Below are positions 16,907 through 26,214 of a DNA stretch of 64,000 nt, piece after piece. Both the position numbers and the translations under genes were made by a program. The DNA comes from Bog-159 sp963738345 (GTDB taxonomy: Bacteria; Acidobacteriota; Terriglobia; Bryobacterales; Bryobacteraceae): the NCBI GenBank assembly GCA_963738345.1, contig CAVTWI010000002.1, positions 4,216,001 through 4,280,000 on the forward strand, given 5' to 3'. Positions within the stretch are counted from its first letter, which is position 1; the number at the start of each line of letters is the position of its first letter. The notes beneath the pieces were generated by a model. It had not been told where the DNA came from and did no database searches. It saw only the letters and a list, made by a program, of their open reading frames with translations.

Positions 16907-17707
16907 ATGTCCGTATTTAAAGTAACTGCCGGCGTCGCCATAGGCGCTCTCCTGGCCCTTTGCACCGCTTCCGCCGGAACCATCGACAGTTTCACCGTCT
17001 ATGTCGGATATGCCGATAACCTGCGTGCCAGTGGATTCTTTCCTGATCCCTGGATCGGTATGACATTCAATGGCTTGCCAGTCATATCGCAAACCAATCC
17101 GACCGGCATGAGCTTCGATTCCGGAGCCGTCCGCATCGACAACACCGGCTCCACCCCCATCACTATCAGTAACTTCGAGGTGACCAGTAACAATGGCGCC
17201 GACGTCTGGGCCATCTGGGGAACGGGTGTCCAATTAACGCTCGCCGCTGGACAAACCGGCGTCTTTACCCAAACTGTAAGCTACAATTTCGACTCCAGCG
17301 ACAACGGATTATTCGGCAATTTCCCGCCGTCAAATCTTGAACCCAATAACGCGGACGGCAACGGCAACACTAACCTGATCGGCGGTTGCAGTAGCGATCC
17401 CAGCTTCTTCACTCCCGCCCAAGCCAGCGGCCAGTGCAATATCTCCAACGCGCCGGTCGTCTCATTTACCGAAAATGGCAACAACGTCAGCTTCGTCGAT
17501 AGCGGATTTATTATCAATACCGGCGAATATGATTTCGTCAATAACTCCGCATACGGCGAAGATGGCAACGAATCGATCAACTGGAACACCATCGGCGGGA
17601 ACCAGCGCGGCGGTAACACGCCCGAGCCCGGCACTCTTTTCACCATGGCTTTGCCGCTGGCCGGGCTGCTTTTGACGCTCCGCCAGCGCCGCGCCCGTCG
17701 CGCCTAG
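16907..17707 (+). CDS. PEP-CTERM sorted exported protein
   Basis: A 266-residue secreted protein with a signal peptide (MSVFKVTAGVAIGALLALCT, cleavage near ASAGT). The body is rich in Asn, Gly and Thr and beta-like. The C-terminal sorting tail has the TPEPGT motif, then a hydrophobic helix (LFTMALPLAGLLL) and an Arg cluster (RQRRARRA), the target of an exosortase/EPS-associated system. The ATG at 16907 is chosen because AGGGA lies 8 nt upstream; ATG 16898 is the alternative. The exosortase itself is not in the window. Molecular function unknown. Confidence 0.82.
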   Translation: MSVFKVTAGVAIGALLALCTASAGTIDSFTVYVGYADNLRASGFFPDPWIGMTFNGLPVISQTNPTGMSFDSGAVRIDNTGSTPITISNFEVTSNNGADVWAIWGTGVQLTLAAGQTGVFTQTVSYNFDSSDNGLFGNFPPSNLEPNNADGNGNTNLIGGCSSDPSFFTPAQASGQCNISNAPVVSFTENGNNVSFVDSGFIINTGEYDFVNNSAYGEDGNESINWNTIGGNQRGGNTPEPGTLFTMALPLAGLLLTLRQRRARRA

Positions 17708-17762
17708 AACCCCGGCGATTCTCACCCACCGCATCCCCGTCCCCGCGCGATAATAGGGGATC

Positions 17763-18527
17763 ATGCCCACTGAAACCGTTTGCCCCGACTGCGGCGGCAG
17801 CGGCTGGAAAATTATCGAACGCGCCGATCTATCCGGCGCCGAACGCTGCGATTGCGTCTTTGGCGAACGCGCCCGCCGCCTTGAGGAAAACGCCGCCATT
17901 CCCCCGCTCTACCGCAGCGCCTCTTTCGATAACTTCGTCCTGCCGCGCGATAACCCCATCGGCCACCGCGAACTCGCCAACATCCTCCTCACTGTCAAAA
18001 CCTTTTCCCGCGAGTTCCCCACTGGCAAACACTTGGGCCTGCTGCTCGTCGGCGAGCCCGGCACCGGCAAGACCCACCTGGCCGTCGCCGCCCTTCGCAT
18101 TCTGATCTCCCGCGGCTTCGAAGGCCTCTTCTTCGATTACCAGAATCTGCTCGACCGCATCCGCGCCGGATATAACCAGGCTTCCGGATCCGCCGACCGC
18201 GAGGCCTACCGCTTCGCCCTCGATACCGAAGTGCTGCTCCTCGACGATCTTGGCGCCCATCGCGTCACCGACTGGGTCGAAGATACCGTCACCAGCATCA
18301 TTACCCACCGCTGCAACAACAAAAAGCCCTTGATCGCCACCACCAACCTTCCCGATCCCGACGCCGGCAGCGTCATGGTCGACCGTAGCTCCGCCTTGGG
18401 CAAACCGGATTACAAAATTGCTTTGGCCGACCGTATCGGTCCGCGTGCCCGTTCGCGTCTATTTGAAATGTGCAAAGTCGTTCGCATGCCCCTCGTCGAA
18501 GATTACCGATTGCGCAGGTCCATTTAA
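17763..18527 (+). CDS. DnaC/IstB-like AAA+ ATPase with N-terminal zinc finger
   Basis: A 254-residue ATPase of the helicase-loader type. An N-terminal treble of cysteines (CPDCGGSG, then CDC near residue 31) suggests a zinc-binding region. The Walker A is GEPGTGKTH (about residue 97), Walker B is VLLLDDLGA, and sensor 1 is IATTNLP. The length and layout match DnaC/DnaI-like loaders encoded outside transposons; no transposase flanks it. Its stop overlaps the next ATG by one base (TAATG). It may load the replicative helicase, but the sequence alone cannot separate this from an orphan IstB-like protein. Confidence 0.82.
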   Translation: MPTETVCPDCGGSGWKIIERADLSGAERCDCVFGERARRLEENAAIPPLYRSASFDNFVLPRDNPIGHRELANILLTVKTFSREFPTGKHLGLLLVGEPGTGKTHLAVAALRILISRGFEGLFFDYQNLLDRIRAGYNQASGSADREAYRFALDTEVLLLDDLGAHRVTDWVEDTVTSIITHRCNNKKPLIATTNLPDPDAGSVMVDRSSALGKPDYKIALADRIGPRARSRLFEMCKVVRMPLVEDYRLRRSI

Positions 18528-20851
18528 TGCGCCTGGCTCTGTTGCTGCTGGCCTCCGCCGCAGCCCTGCCCGGCCAATCCGTCCTGCCCGACGCCAAACC
18601 TGCCGCCCCCGCCGGTTTCGTGCAGGCCGTTGAATTCCCCTACTACCTCTATCCGCGCACCCTCTGGGAGCGCGAACTCGTCTGGCTGAAAGCCCTCGGC
18701 ATCCATACCGTCGAATTCTCCATTCCATGGAACTGGCACCAGATCGACGGCGGCGCCTGCGATTTTACCGGCGAGACCAGCCCCCGCCGCGATCTGCTTG
18801 GCTTGGTCCGTCTGCTGCGCCGCCTCGAAATGCAGGCCTGGATCCGTCCGCTCCCCCCGGTCAAAGGCTGGCTTAATAACGGATACCCGGCCGGTATGGC
18901 GCAGGATCGCAAAGCCGCGCGTGCCTGGCTCCACGAAGTGGAGCAACTGCTCGCCACCCAAACTGCTCCGCATGGCGGCCCCATCACCTTCGTCGATAGC
19001 AATGCCGGCATTCTCGATCTCCCCTCTCCACCGCTGCCCCTGACCATGGTTTCCGCGCATGACCCGGCAGCCTTGGCGCGCAGCCGCCAAGCCCTTACCG
19101 CCGCTTCCGGCACGCTGCTCTGGGAAGATATCGAGGACGCCCTATACCCTACCGGATGGGAACGTACCGGCGGGCCCGTCTACCGCCCGGGCGCCATCTC
19201 GCTCAGCGGCGACGAGCGGACCAACGTCGTAGCGCTGCGCCGCAACGCATCTCTACTAAGACATTGGAGCGCCCTGCTGCCCGCCATGAAGCCCGAGCGC
19301 GCCCACCCGGTACGCATTGCCACCGGGAAATTACCCGCCGGCGTCACCGCCACCGAACTGAACTCCCGCTCGCCCGGCGTGGCCTCCGCCGTCAGCATCG
19401 CCAATGAGAGCCGCCTGCCCTTTCAGAATTCCCTCCGCGCTTGGGATCCCTACACCAAACATTCCATCGAAATCGAAAACCTCCACCTGGAACCTCATCA
19501 AACTCTATGGCTGCCGGTGAATGTGTCACTCGGCCCGCTGGGACTGTGCCGCGAATGCTCCGCCTTCTCGAACGCCGAACACATCGTCTACGCCACCGCT
19601 GAATTGCAAACCATAGAATTCGAAAACGGCACCCTCGCCATGGAATTCGCCGCGCCCTCCGCGGCCGAGGTCGTGCTGCAACTCGCGCGCAAGCCCAGCG
19701 GACCCTACCTCGCCGGCGGCCATCCCGCGGACGTCGATTTCGACGAAAAGACGCTCCGCGCCCGCCTCAAAATCCCGCAAGGCAAAGGTCCCGCCAGCCA
19801 GGTTCGCGTGGCCCTGGCCATCGAACCGCCCGAACACTCCGCCTTCTTCGAAGAAGCCAAACGCCTCGTCATCGGGCGCGCCAACACCGTCGAGACGTCC
19901 TATTCTTCCGAGCCCCTTGCCGATCGCTCGCGCCTGCGCATGCCCGACGGTTTTACCGCCACGCCTACCCGCAAGTCTCCCTTGGAAATCGACTATGCCG
20001 TGGACGTTCCATCCGACTCCCTGCACGGCGATTGGATCAACATGGCTATCGAGGCCGATGGCGTAGCCCTCAGCCGCGCGCATCTCCAGCTATTCCGGCC
20101 TGCGTCCGTGCATCTGTCCGAAGCCATTCGCCTTCACTACGGCGCCACCGCCGATCTGCCCGTTGAACCGGCCATCGTCCCCATCGACGCCACCGCCGGA
20201 CGCGCCATCGACGTCAATGTCCGCAACAACGCCACCGAAATTCAGAGTTACTCCATCGAAGCCTCCGGCGCCGGGTTTCAATTCCTGCCGCCCAAAGCGG
20301 AGTTGAACTCCGGCGGCCGCATGGATCGCACCGTCGCCCTGCGCGTATTTCCCAACGCGGACCTCGACCCCGGCCTCCACGACGCCGTACTGCACTTCTC
20401 CGGCGCGGCCAACCTCGACGTGCCGGTACGCTTCCTGTCCATCCCCCGCGGGCAGACTGTGGTTTGGTCCGCCGATCTGGATGGCTGCGGCCAGCCTGAA
20501 TGGATATTGGAAAATCAAAAAGTGCGCGCCGTGTTCTCTACCCAGGATGGCGGCCGCTGGCTGGAGTTCGTCTGGAAAGATTCCGCCCCCCATGGTCTCA
20601 ATGTGCTCCCCGAGAGCGGCGCCCTCGCCGGCAACGGTCCAGTGGAAGTGCGCGCCGCCGCCGGATCTCTGGAATTTACCTCGAAAGATTGGAAGCGGAC
20701 CGTACGACTCGGCGGCAATGAATCCATCCTAGTCGTGGAGCAGACGACACCTATGCCCGCCGAGACCATCGAATCCGGCAAACATAACGAAATCACGCTG
20801 CAGGTAGCCCGTGAGTCCGCCACCCGCACAACTTACTCCCTGCTCAAATAA
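18527..20851 (+). CDS. Secreted GH35-like protein with altered active site
   Basis: A 774-residue exported protein (signal peptide 1-16). Residues about 34-170 follow the GH35 beta-galactosidase barrel: EFPYYLYPRTLWERELVWLK, TVEFSIPWNWHQ, then IRPLPPVKGW...NGYPAG, which aligns with RPGPYICAEWENGGLPAWL of the family. At the acid/base loop, where GH35 has GGPI...ENEYG, this protein reads GGPITFVDSNAG, so the glutamate is gone. About 550 residues of beta-rich modules follow. Probably a non-catalytic carbohydrate binder or a divergent hydrolase. It is co-transcribed with the ATPase upstream by overlap. Confidence 0.6.
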   Translation: MRLALLLLASAAALPGQSVLPDAKPAAPAGFVQAVEFPYYLYPRTLWERELVWLKALGIHTVEFSIPWNWHQIDGGACDFTGETSPRRDLLGLVRLLRRLEMQAWIRPLPPVKGWLNNGYPAGMAQDRKAARAWLHEVEQLLATQTAPHGGPITFVDSNAGILDLPSPPLPLTMVSAHDPAALARSRQALTAASGTLLWEDIEDALYPTGWERTGGPVYRPGAISLSGDERTNVVALRRNASLLRHWSALLPAMKPERAHPVRIATGKLPAGVTATELNSRSPGVASAVSIANESRLPFQNSLRAWDPYTKHSIEIENLHLEPHQTLWLPVNVSLGPLGLCRECSAFSNAEHIVYATAELQTIEFENGTLAMEFAAPSAAEVVLQLARKPSGPYLAGGHPADVDFDEKTLRARLKIPQGKGPASQVRVALAIEPPEHSAFFEEAKRLVIGRANTVETSYSSEPLADRSRLRMPDGFTATPTRKSPLEIDYAVDVPSDSLHGDWINMAIEADGVALSRAHLQLFRPASVHLSEAIRLHYGATADLPVEPAIVPIDATAGRAIDVNVRNNATEIQSYSIEASGAGFQFLPPKAELNSGGRMDRTVALRVFPNADLDPGLHDAVLHFSGAANLDVPVRFLSIPRGQTVVWSADLDGCGQPEWILENQKVRAVFSTQDGGRWLEFVWKDSAPHGLNVLPESGALAGNGPVEVRAAAGSLEFTSKDWKRTVRLGGNESILVVEQTTPMPAETIESGKHNEITLQVARESATRTTYSLLK

Positions 20852-20856
20852 GGCAT

Positions 20857-21234
20857 TCACGATCGGTGAATGGGTTTCAAGGCAGCGATAGCGTCTTCCG
20901 TGTACTCAATATCGCCGTCCCAATATTTAACAATCACGCCGTAATTCACTTCAACCCACTTCTTGAGAAGAGCCAAGTCATGTACGGTCATTTTGCCGCC
21001 ACTAACGACATGAACATCGGGACGTATTGCCACTGGCACCAAGTCAGCACCGTGGACCGTAGGACCCTTAGATACCTTCACCCGAACGTCGTGCGACGCG
21101 CCCGCTTTCGGAGAAATCCATACAACGAACGGCAAGCCTGTACGCTTGGGTGAGATGTTGCCCATTTCAAAAAGACCGTCAATTTGCGGGTCTACCGCGA
21201 ATTCGCTGAACGCCTTCGTCGTGGTCTTTAACAT
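20857..21234 (-). CDS. Conserved hypothetical protein
   Basis: A 125-residue soluble protein with no signal or membrane segment. Recognisable conserved stretches are IDGLFEMGN, GLPFVVWISPKAGASHDVRV and YWDGDIEYTEDA. I recall similar uncharacterised proteins in rhizobia and other bacteria but no function. The ATG at 21234 has an AGG 7 nt upstream and is preferred to the ATG at 21258. It is convergent with the GH35-like gene, 5 bp apart. Confidence 0.6.
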   Translation of the reverse strand: MLKTTTKAFSEFAVDPQIDGLFEMGNISPKRTGLPFVVWISPKAGASHDVRVKVSKGPTVHGADLVPVAIRPDVHVVSGGKMTVHDLALLKKWVEVNYGVIVKYWDGDIEYTEDAIAALKPIHRS

Positions 21235-21451
21235 ATTTCGCCTACAGGCATGTGCCATCTAACCCGTCACTTTTTGGTACGCCAATTCCGCTTTAAATCC
21301 TGGCGAGGGAACTGGGATGCAGGTCCTGATAAACCTGTGTTTCTGCGGCTTTCAACAACCGCAGTCCTCACTTGCCAATGAACGTCTCATAGAATCCAAC
21401 CCGTCCAGCCAACTCGTAGAGCGATTCGGCCTGAAGTGCACGCCGGATTCG

Positions 21452-21469
21452 GTGCGCCATAAGGCGCAC
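21452..21469. repeat. Short perfect hairpin upstream of a VWFA gene
   Basis: GTGCGCC / GGCGCAC with a 4-nt ATAA loop, 34 bp before the ATG at 21503. No T-run follows on either strand, so a leader structure or protein-binding site is more likely than a terminator. Confidence 0.5.
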
Positions 21470-21502
21470 TTACAACCCCGCGCTAACGCATAAAGGAGTA
21501 GA

Positions 21503-23266
21503 ATGAGATCCATGCCAAGATCAGCCTTCCGGCCGCGTCTCTGCCTTGGAATCATCCTGGCTATGCCCTTTGGCGCATCAGGTCAAACCCCGACTCCAGC
21601 TCAGAATGCGGAAGAAGTCAGCACGCATGACACGCCCGCTACCTTTCGTACAAAGGTGAATCTGGTCCTCGTTCCCGTAGTCGTCCGCGACAAACAAGGT
21701 CACGCCGTCCCCAACCTGCAAAAAGAAGATTTTCAACTCTTCGATCGCGGTAAGCCCCAGATTATTTCCTCGTTCTCAGTCGAAACCCTCGCCAGCCAGA
21801 CCGCTCCAGCCGTCAAAGCCGAGGAACCCACTCCAGGCATGGGCGACGAATCCACCCCGGTCAATCCTCTCGATGTCCCCAAACGTTTTGTCGTCTATTT
21901 CTTCGATGACGTCCATATCTCTCAGGGCGATTTAATGCAGGTACGCGCCGCCGCCACGCGCCACATCGATGAATCTCTGGTACCTACAGACCGCGCCGCA
22001 ATCTTCACCACTTCCGGCCGTAACAACCTCGATTTCACTGACGATCGCGCCGCCCTGCATGCCGCCCTCCTCCACCTGAATGTGGCGCCCCTCGCCCGCG
22101 CCATGACGGCCTTGTGCCCCAACATCAGTTACTACCAGTCCAATCTGATCATGAATCAGACCGACCCCATGGCCTTACAAGCCGCCATCGCCGACGCCGT
22201 CGCCTGTATGTCTCTTGACCCCAACGACCCCAGTTCCATCACCATTGCCACAGGCGCCGCCCGGGCTACCGCTACCCAGGTGCTGAACAGCGGTGATTCG
22301 GAAAGTCGCATCTCTTTACAAACCCTCAAAGACGCTGTCAGGCGTCTGGCTACCATGCCCGGACAGCGCAGTCTCATCATGATTTCCCCGGGTTTCCTTA
22401 CCCTCATTGATCTACAACACGAAAAGAACGAACTCATCGACCGCGCTATCCGCGCCAACGTCATCATTAGCTCCCTGAATGCTCGCGGACTTTATACGAT
22501 CGTTCCCGGCGGAGATGCCAGCGAGCCTTCTCCCCAAAGCCCCACCGGCGCCCTCATGCGCATGCAATATCAAACCGAAAGCGCCAGGTCCGAAGAAGAT
22601 GTGCTGGCCGAATTCGCCTACGGAACCGGCGGCGTTTTCTTCCACAACAACAACGATCTCTTCGAGGGTTTCAAACGTGTCGCCGCGCGGCCCGAGTTTG
22701 TTTATGTGCTGGGCTTCTCGCCCCAAAACCTCAAGTTGGATGGCGGACTGCACTCCCTGAAAATCACCCTAAGCAAGACCCACTCTAAATTGGAACTCCA
22801 GGCGCGCCGCGGCTATTACGCGCCCCAGCATTTGGCCAGCCCCGAAGAAACCGCCAAGCAGGAAATCCAGGATGCCTTGTTCTCGCGCGAAGAACTGCGC
22901 GACATCCCCCTCGTGCTTCACACTCAGTTTTTCAAATCCAGCACGGAAATTGCGAAACTGTCCGTGCTGGCTCGCGTCGACGTGAAACACTTGCACTTTC
23001 GCAAAGAAAATGGGCGCAATCAGGACGACCTTACCGTCGTCTCCGGCCTCTTCGATCGAAATGGAAACCTCGTCAAGGGAGATTCCAAAACCGTCGAAAT
23101 GCGCCTTAAAGACCAAACCCTTGAAAACCGCATGAACGCCGGCATAACCGTGCGCAGTAACTTCGATGTCAGTCCGGGTAGCTACCTGATCCGGATGGTC
23201 GTTCGAGATTCCGAAGGACAACTGATGGCAGCCGCCAATGGCACTGTCGATATTCCAATGAATTGA
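21503..23266 (+). CDS. VWFA-related acidobacterial secreted protein (first of tandem pair)
   Basis: A 587-residue exported protein of the VWFA-related family seen almost only in Acidobacteria. The leader is SAFRPRLCLGIILAMPFG. A family strand TFRTKVNLVLVPVVVRDKQG is followed by LQKEDFQLFDRGKPQ and then the von Willebrand A-like fold FVVYFFDDVHISQGDLMQVR. The metal-site DxSxS is degenerate (DDVHIS). The C-terminal domain contains FVYVLGFSPQNLKLDG and the typical LQARRGYYAP. A clear AAAGGAG ribosome-binding site precedes the ATG. Function unknown; probably cell-surface adhesion or matrix. Confidence 0.85.
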   Translation: MRSMPRSAFRPRLCLGIILAMPFGASGQTPTPAQNAEEVSTHDTPATFRTKVNLVLVPVVVRDKQGHAVPNLQKEDFQLFDRGKPQIISSFSVETLASQTAPAVKAEEPTPGMGDESTPVNPLDVPKRFVVYFFDDVHISQGDLMQVRAAATRHIDESLVPTDRAAIFTTSGRNNLDFTDDRAALHAALLHLNVAPLARAMTALCPNISYYQSNLIMNQTDPMALQAAIADAVACMSLDPNDPSSITIATGAARATATQVLNSGDSESRISLQTLKDAVRRLATMPGQRSLIMISPGFLTLIDLQHEKNELIDRAIRANVIISSLNARGLYTIVPGGDASEPSPQSPTGALMRMQYQTESARSEEDVLAEFAYGTGGVFFHNNNDLFEGFKRVAARPEFVYVLGFSPQNLKLDGGLHSLKITLSKTHSKLELQARRGYYAPQHLASPEETAKQEIQDALFSREELRDIPLVLHTQFFKSSTEIAKLSVLARVDVKHLHFRKENGRNQDDLTVVSGLFDRNGNLVKGDSKTVEMRLKDQTLENRMNAGITVRSNFDVSPGSYLIRMVVRDSEGQLMAAANGTVDIPMN

Positions 23267-23274
23267 GGTATAAA

Positions 23275-25584
23275 ATGCACCTTCGCAATATATTCCTGCT
23301 AGCCGTGGCCGCGATCGGCGCCGGCGCTATTGCTTTGGCCCAGGATTCCACACCGCAGAACACCGGAAACCTGCCCGTCATTAAGTCCGAGACCCGCGTG
23401 GTGTTGGTAGACGCCGTTGTTACCGACAAAAAAGGAAATTACATCCACGACCTCGAACAGAAAGACTTTCGCGTCTGGGAAGATAACAAGGAACAGACCG
23501 TCACCAGTTTCTCCTTCGAGGCCAGTCCGAACTCGCCCAATAATAATCAAAAGCACTACATGGTGCTGCTCTTCGATAACTCCACCATGGATGCCGCCGA
23601 CCAGATGCGCGCACGCCAGGCCGCCGCCCAATTCATCGATGCCAACGCCGGTCCCAACCGTCTGATGGCCATCATCAATTACGGCGGCAGCATCAGTGTG
23701 GCCCAGGATTTCACCGCCAATGCCGACCGCTTGAAGAAGGTGGTGAGCGGCGTGAAATTCTCTGCCGTCTCACCCAACGATCCGGTCGAAGTAGCCTCCG
23801 CCGGCGCGCCTAACCTCCGCAGCGCCTCCGCGTCCTTCGGCGTCTGGGATGAGTTACTCGCCTTGCGTAGCATGGCTAAGTTACTAGCCCCGGTGCCCGG
23901 CCGCAAGATGGTTGTCTTGCTCACCTCCGGATTCCCGGTCCGCGCCGAGGATATGTCCGAACTGACCGCTGTCATAGCCGAATGCAATCGCGCTAACGTC
24001 GCCATTTATCCCATCGACGTGCGCGGCCTCACGACCGGCATGAGCGCCGGTCCCGCGGGAGCCAGCCTATACTTCCCCTCGACGTCCCCAACCGCTCCTA
24101 TTATTCCCGCATCCTTTAGTCCGTCAGGGTCCCTTTCCGGTTCGATGGGCATGTCCTTCTTCCAGCATGGCGGCGGTGGTGGCGGCATCGGTGGAGGCGG
24201 TGGTGTCGGTGGCGGCGCCGGCGGCGGCGGTGGTAAAGGCGGAGGTGGCGGCACCGGTGGCAGCACCGGCGGTGGCGGCGGTAAAGGCGGCTCCGGCTCG
24301 GGTGGAACCGGTGGCACCGGAGGCAAAGGCGGCTCGGGTGGCACCACCGGCACTGGCGGTAAGGGCGGCACCAGCGGCGGTGGCACCAACGTGCTCAACC
24401 CCAACACCATGAACCCTTACAACCAGTCGCGCAGCCTCATTCCGCCCTTCCCCCCCACCGCCGCCACCAACCAGCAAGTCCTCTTCGCCCTCGCCGACGG
24501 CACCGGCGGTTTCGTCATTATGAACAGCAACGACCTGCTGGGCGGCTTGCAAAAAATCAGTAAGGAACAGGATCAGTTCTACTTACTCGGCTACACCCCG
24601 CCCGAATCCAATGAAGGCAGTTGCCACTTCCTGAAAGTGAAACTCGACCGTCCCGGCACCCAGGTCCGTTTCCGCAACGGTTATTGCAATGTTAAACCCG
24701 TCGACGCCCTCGCCGGAAACCCAGTGGAGAAAGATCTGGAAAGCCGTGTCAGCGGTTCCGCGCCTGGAGTGGCCGGAGCCGCCATGCAGGCGCCCTTCTT
24801 CTATACCGCCAATAACACCGCCCGCATCGATGTCGCCATGAACATCCCGTCCGATAGCATCAAGTTCGAAAAATCGCACGGGAAATTCCATGCCGACCTA
24901 AACGTTCTGGCCATCGCCTACCGCCCTGACGGCAGCATCGCCGCGCGCTTCAGCGACAACAAGAAAATCGAACTCGAAAACAAGAAGGAAGTACAGGCCT
25001 TCAACGAGCATCCTTATTACTACGACGGCCAGTTTGATATCGCCTCCGGCCAGTACACTCTAAAAGCCGCCTTCAGTTCCGGCGGTCCCGCGTTCGGCAA
25101 AATCGACCTGCCCCTGAACGTCGAGCCCTATGACAGCAAACAGTTCGGGCTCAGCGGCCTCGCCCTGAGCAACGATCTGCATAAAGCCTCCGACATCGGG
25201 TCCGATCTCGACGCCGTGCTGCTCGAAGGCCACACCCCATTAATCGCCCAGGGCTACCAGTTCACGCCCGCCGCGGCCTACCATTTCAAAACGACCGATC
25301 ACGCGGCCCTCTATACCGAGATCTACGAACCGCATGCCAGCGATAAAACTCCGCCCGTGGTGGGAGTCCAACTCCGCGTGCTCGACCGCAAAACCCAGGA
25401 AGCTAAGCAGGATTCCGGCCTGTTCGCCGTGGGCAACTTTATAAAGGCCGGCAATCCGGTCATACCCGTCGGTCTTAAACTCCCGCTCGATAAATTGCCC
25501 CCCGGCTCTTATCGCGCCGAAGTGAAAGCCGTCGACGCCTTCAATAATTCGAAGATACGCACCGCCGACTTCGACGTCGAGTAA
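23275..25584 (+). CDS. VWFA-related acidobacterial secreted protein with poly-glycine insert
   Basis: A 769-residue paralogue of the preceding gene. It has a signal peptide (MHLRNIFLLAVAAIG...LAQ), the VLVDAVVTDKKG strand, LEQKDFRVWEDNKEQTV and a VWFA fold with an intact-looking DNSTM metal motif. A glycine-rich stretch of about 73 residues (bases 24169-24387) splits the domain from the FYLLGYTPPES module and a C-terminal beta region. ATG 23275 is used because GAGGT lies 6 nt upstream; it starts 8 bp after the upstream stop, so the pair is an operon. Confidence 0.85.
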   Translation: MHLRNIFLLAVAAIGAGAIALAQDSTPQNTGNLPVIKSETRVVLVDAVVTDKKGNYIHDLEQKDFRVWEDNKEQTVTSFSFEASPNSPNNNQKHYMVLLFDNSTMDAADQMRARQAAAQFIDANAGPNRLMAIINYGGSISVAQDFTANADRLKKVVSGVKFSAVSPNDPVEVASAGAPNLRSASASFGVWDELLALRSMAKLLAPVPGRKMVVLLTSGFPVRAEDMSELTAVIAECNRANVAIYPIDVRGLTTGMSAGPAGASLYFPSTSPTAPIIPASFSPSGSLSGSMGMSFFQHGGGGGGIGGGGGVGGGAGGGGGKGGGGGTGGSTGGGGGKGGSGSGGTGGTGGKGGSGGTTGTGGKGGTSGGGTNVLNPNTMNPYNQSRSLIPPFPPTAATNQQVLFALADGTGGFVIMNSNDLLGGLQKISKEQDQFYLLGYTPPESNEGSCHFLKVKLDRPGTQVRFRNGYCNVKPVDALAGNPVEKDLESRVSGSAPGVAGAAMQAPFFYTANNTARIDVAMNIPSDSIKFEKSHGKFHADLNVLAIAYRPDGSIAARFSDNKKIELENKKEVQAFNEHPYYYDGQFDIASGQYTLKAAFSSGGPAFGKIDLPLNVEPYDSKQFGLSGLALSNDLHKASDIGSDLDAVLLEGHTPLIAQGYQFTPAAAYHFKTTDHAALYTEIYEPHASDKTPPVVGVQLRVLDRKTQEAKQDSGLFAVGNFIKAGNPVIPVGLKLPLDKLPPGSYRAEVKAVDAFNNSKIRTADFDVE
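24169..24387 (+). repeat. Glycine-coding low-complexity repeat
   Basis: Roughly 73 codons, mostly GGC/GGT with interspersed AAA (Lys), ACC (Thr) and AGC (Ser), encode GG-x units inside the VWFA protein. The repeat is imperfect and in frame throughout, with no period matching CRISPR or a minisatellite. Confidence 0.7.
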
Positions 25585-25611
25585 CACGTCCGGGCCCTGA
25601 TTCGCGCTTGC

Positions 25612-25617
25612 TACAAT
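25612..25617 (+). promoter_or_regulatory. -10 element of the DsbA-like gene, leaderless spacing
   Basis: TACAAT preceded by TGC (extended -10) is 6 nt before the ATG at 25624. Confidence 0.4.
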
Positions 25618-25623
25618 GCTCCT

Positions 25624-26214
25624 ATGAAGCTATTCATAGGGGCATTCGCTATATGGCTGACCGCCATCGCGGCCGCGCCCGACGCCATCCATGGCAACGC
25701 CTTGGGCAACCCCAAAGCGCCGGTGCTGATCGAAGTCTTCAGTGACTTCCAGTGCCCCGCCTGCAAACGGTTTCACGACGAAGAATTACCGCTGATCCTG
25801 AAGGATTATGTTACCCCCGGCAAGGCGTATCTGGTCTATCGGTACTTCCCTTTGCCCCAACATGTTTACGGGCGTAAGGCCGCCGAACTAGCGTGCGCTT
25901 GTGCCCAGCTAGGCAAATACACACCTGCCGCAGACATCCTGTTCGCCAAACAAACTACCTGGGCGCAGGATGGCAAACTCGATGAAACGCTGGCGGCCGT
26001 CCTCACCCCCGCGGAACAGAAGAAAGTCGAAGCGCTCACCAAAGATCCCGCCGTTCAAAGCGCCATCGACCACGATCTCGCCGAAGGCCACGCCCTGCCG
26101 CTCGCCAGCACACCCACCGTAGTCGTAACTTATAAATCCAAGCAGTATAAGCTCGCGGGCGAAGGCCTCTTCAATTACAAATTCGTGAAGGCCACCCTCG
26201 ATGAACTTAAGTAA
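25624..26214 (+). CDS. Exported DsbA-like thioredoxin-fold oxidoreductase
   Basis: A 196-residue thiol oxidoreductase with a signal peptide (about 1-18) and a thioredoxin fold. The active site is CPAC (Cys44, Cys47) in EVFSDFQCPACKRFHDEELP. The conserved cis-Pro is in LASTPTVVV. The layout is that of the thioredoxin_4/DSBA family, acting on cysteines outside the cytoplasm. The following MauE-like membrane protein overlaps it by 14 nt and probably re-oxidises or reduces it. Confidence 0.87.
   Translation: MKLFIGAFAIWLTAIAAAPDAIHGNALGNPKAPVLIEVFSDFQCPACKRFHDEELPLILKDYVTPGKAYLVYRYFPLPQHVYGRKAAELACACAQLGKYTPAADILFAKQTTWAQDGKLDETLAAVLTPAEQKKVEALTKDPAVQSAIDHDLAEGHALPLASTPTVVVTYKSKQYKLAGEGLFNYKFVKATLDELK

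Noticed and set aside
24169..24387. Repeat array that could be taken for CRISPR or a minisatellite
   Set aside because: The units are irregular GG-x codons, always in frame with the VWFA protein, with no constant repeat or spacer length.
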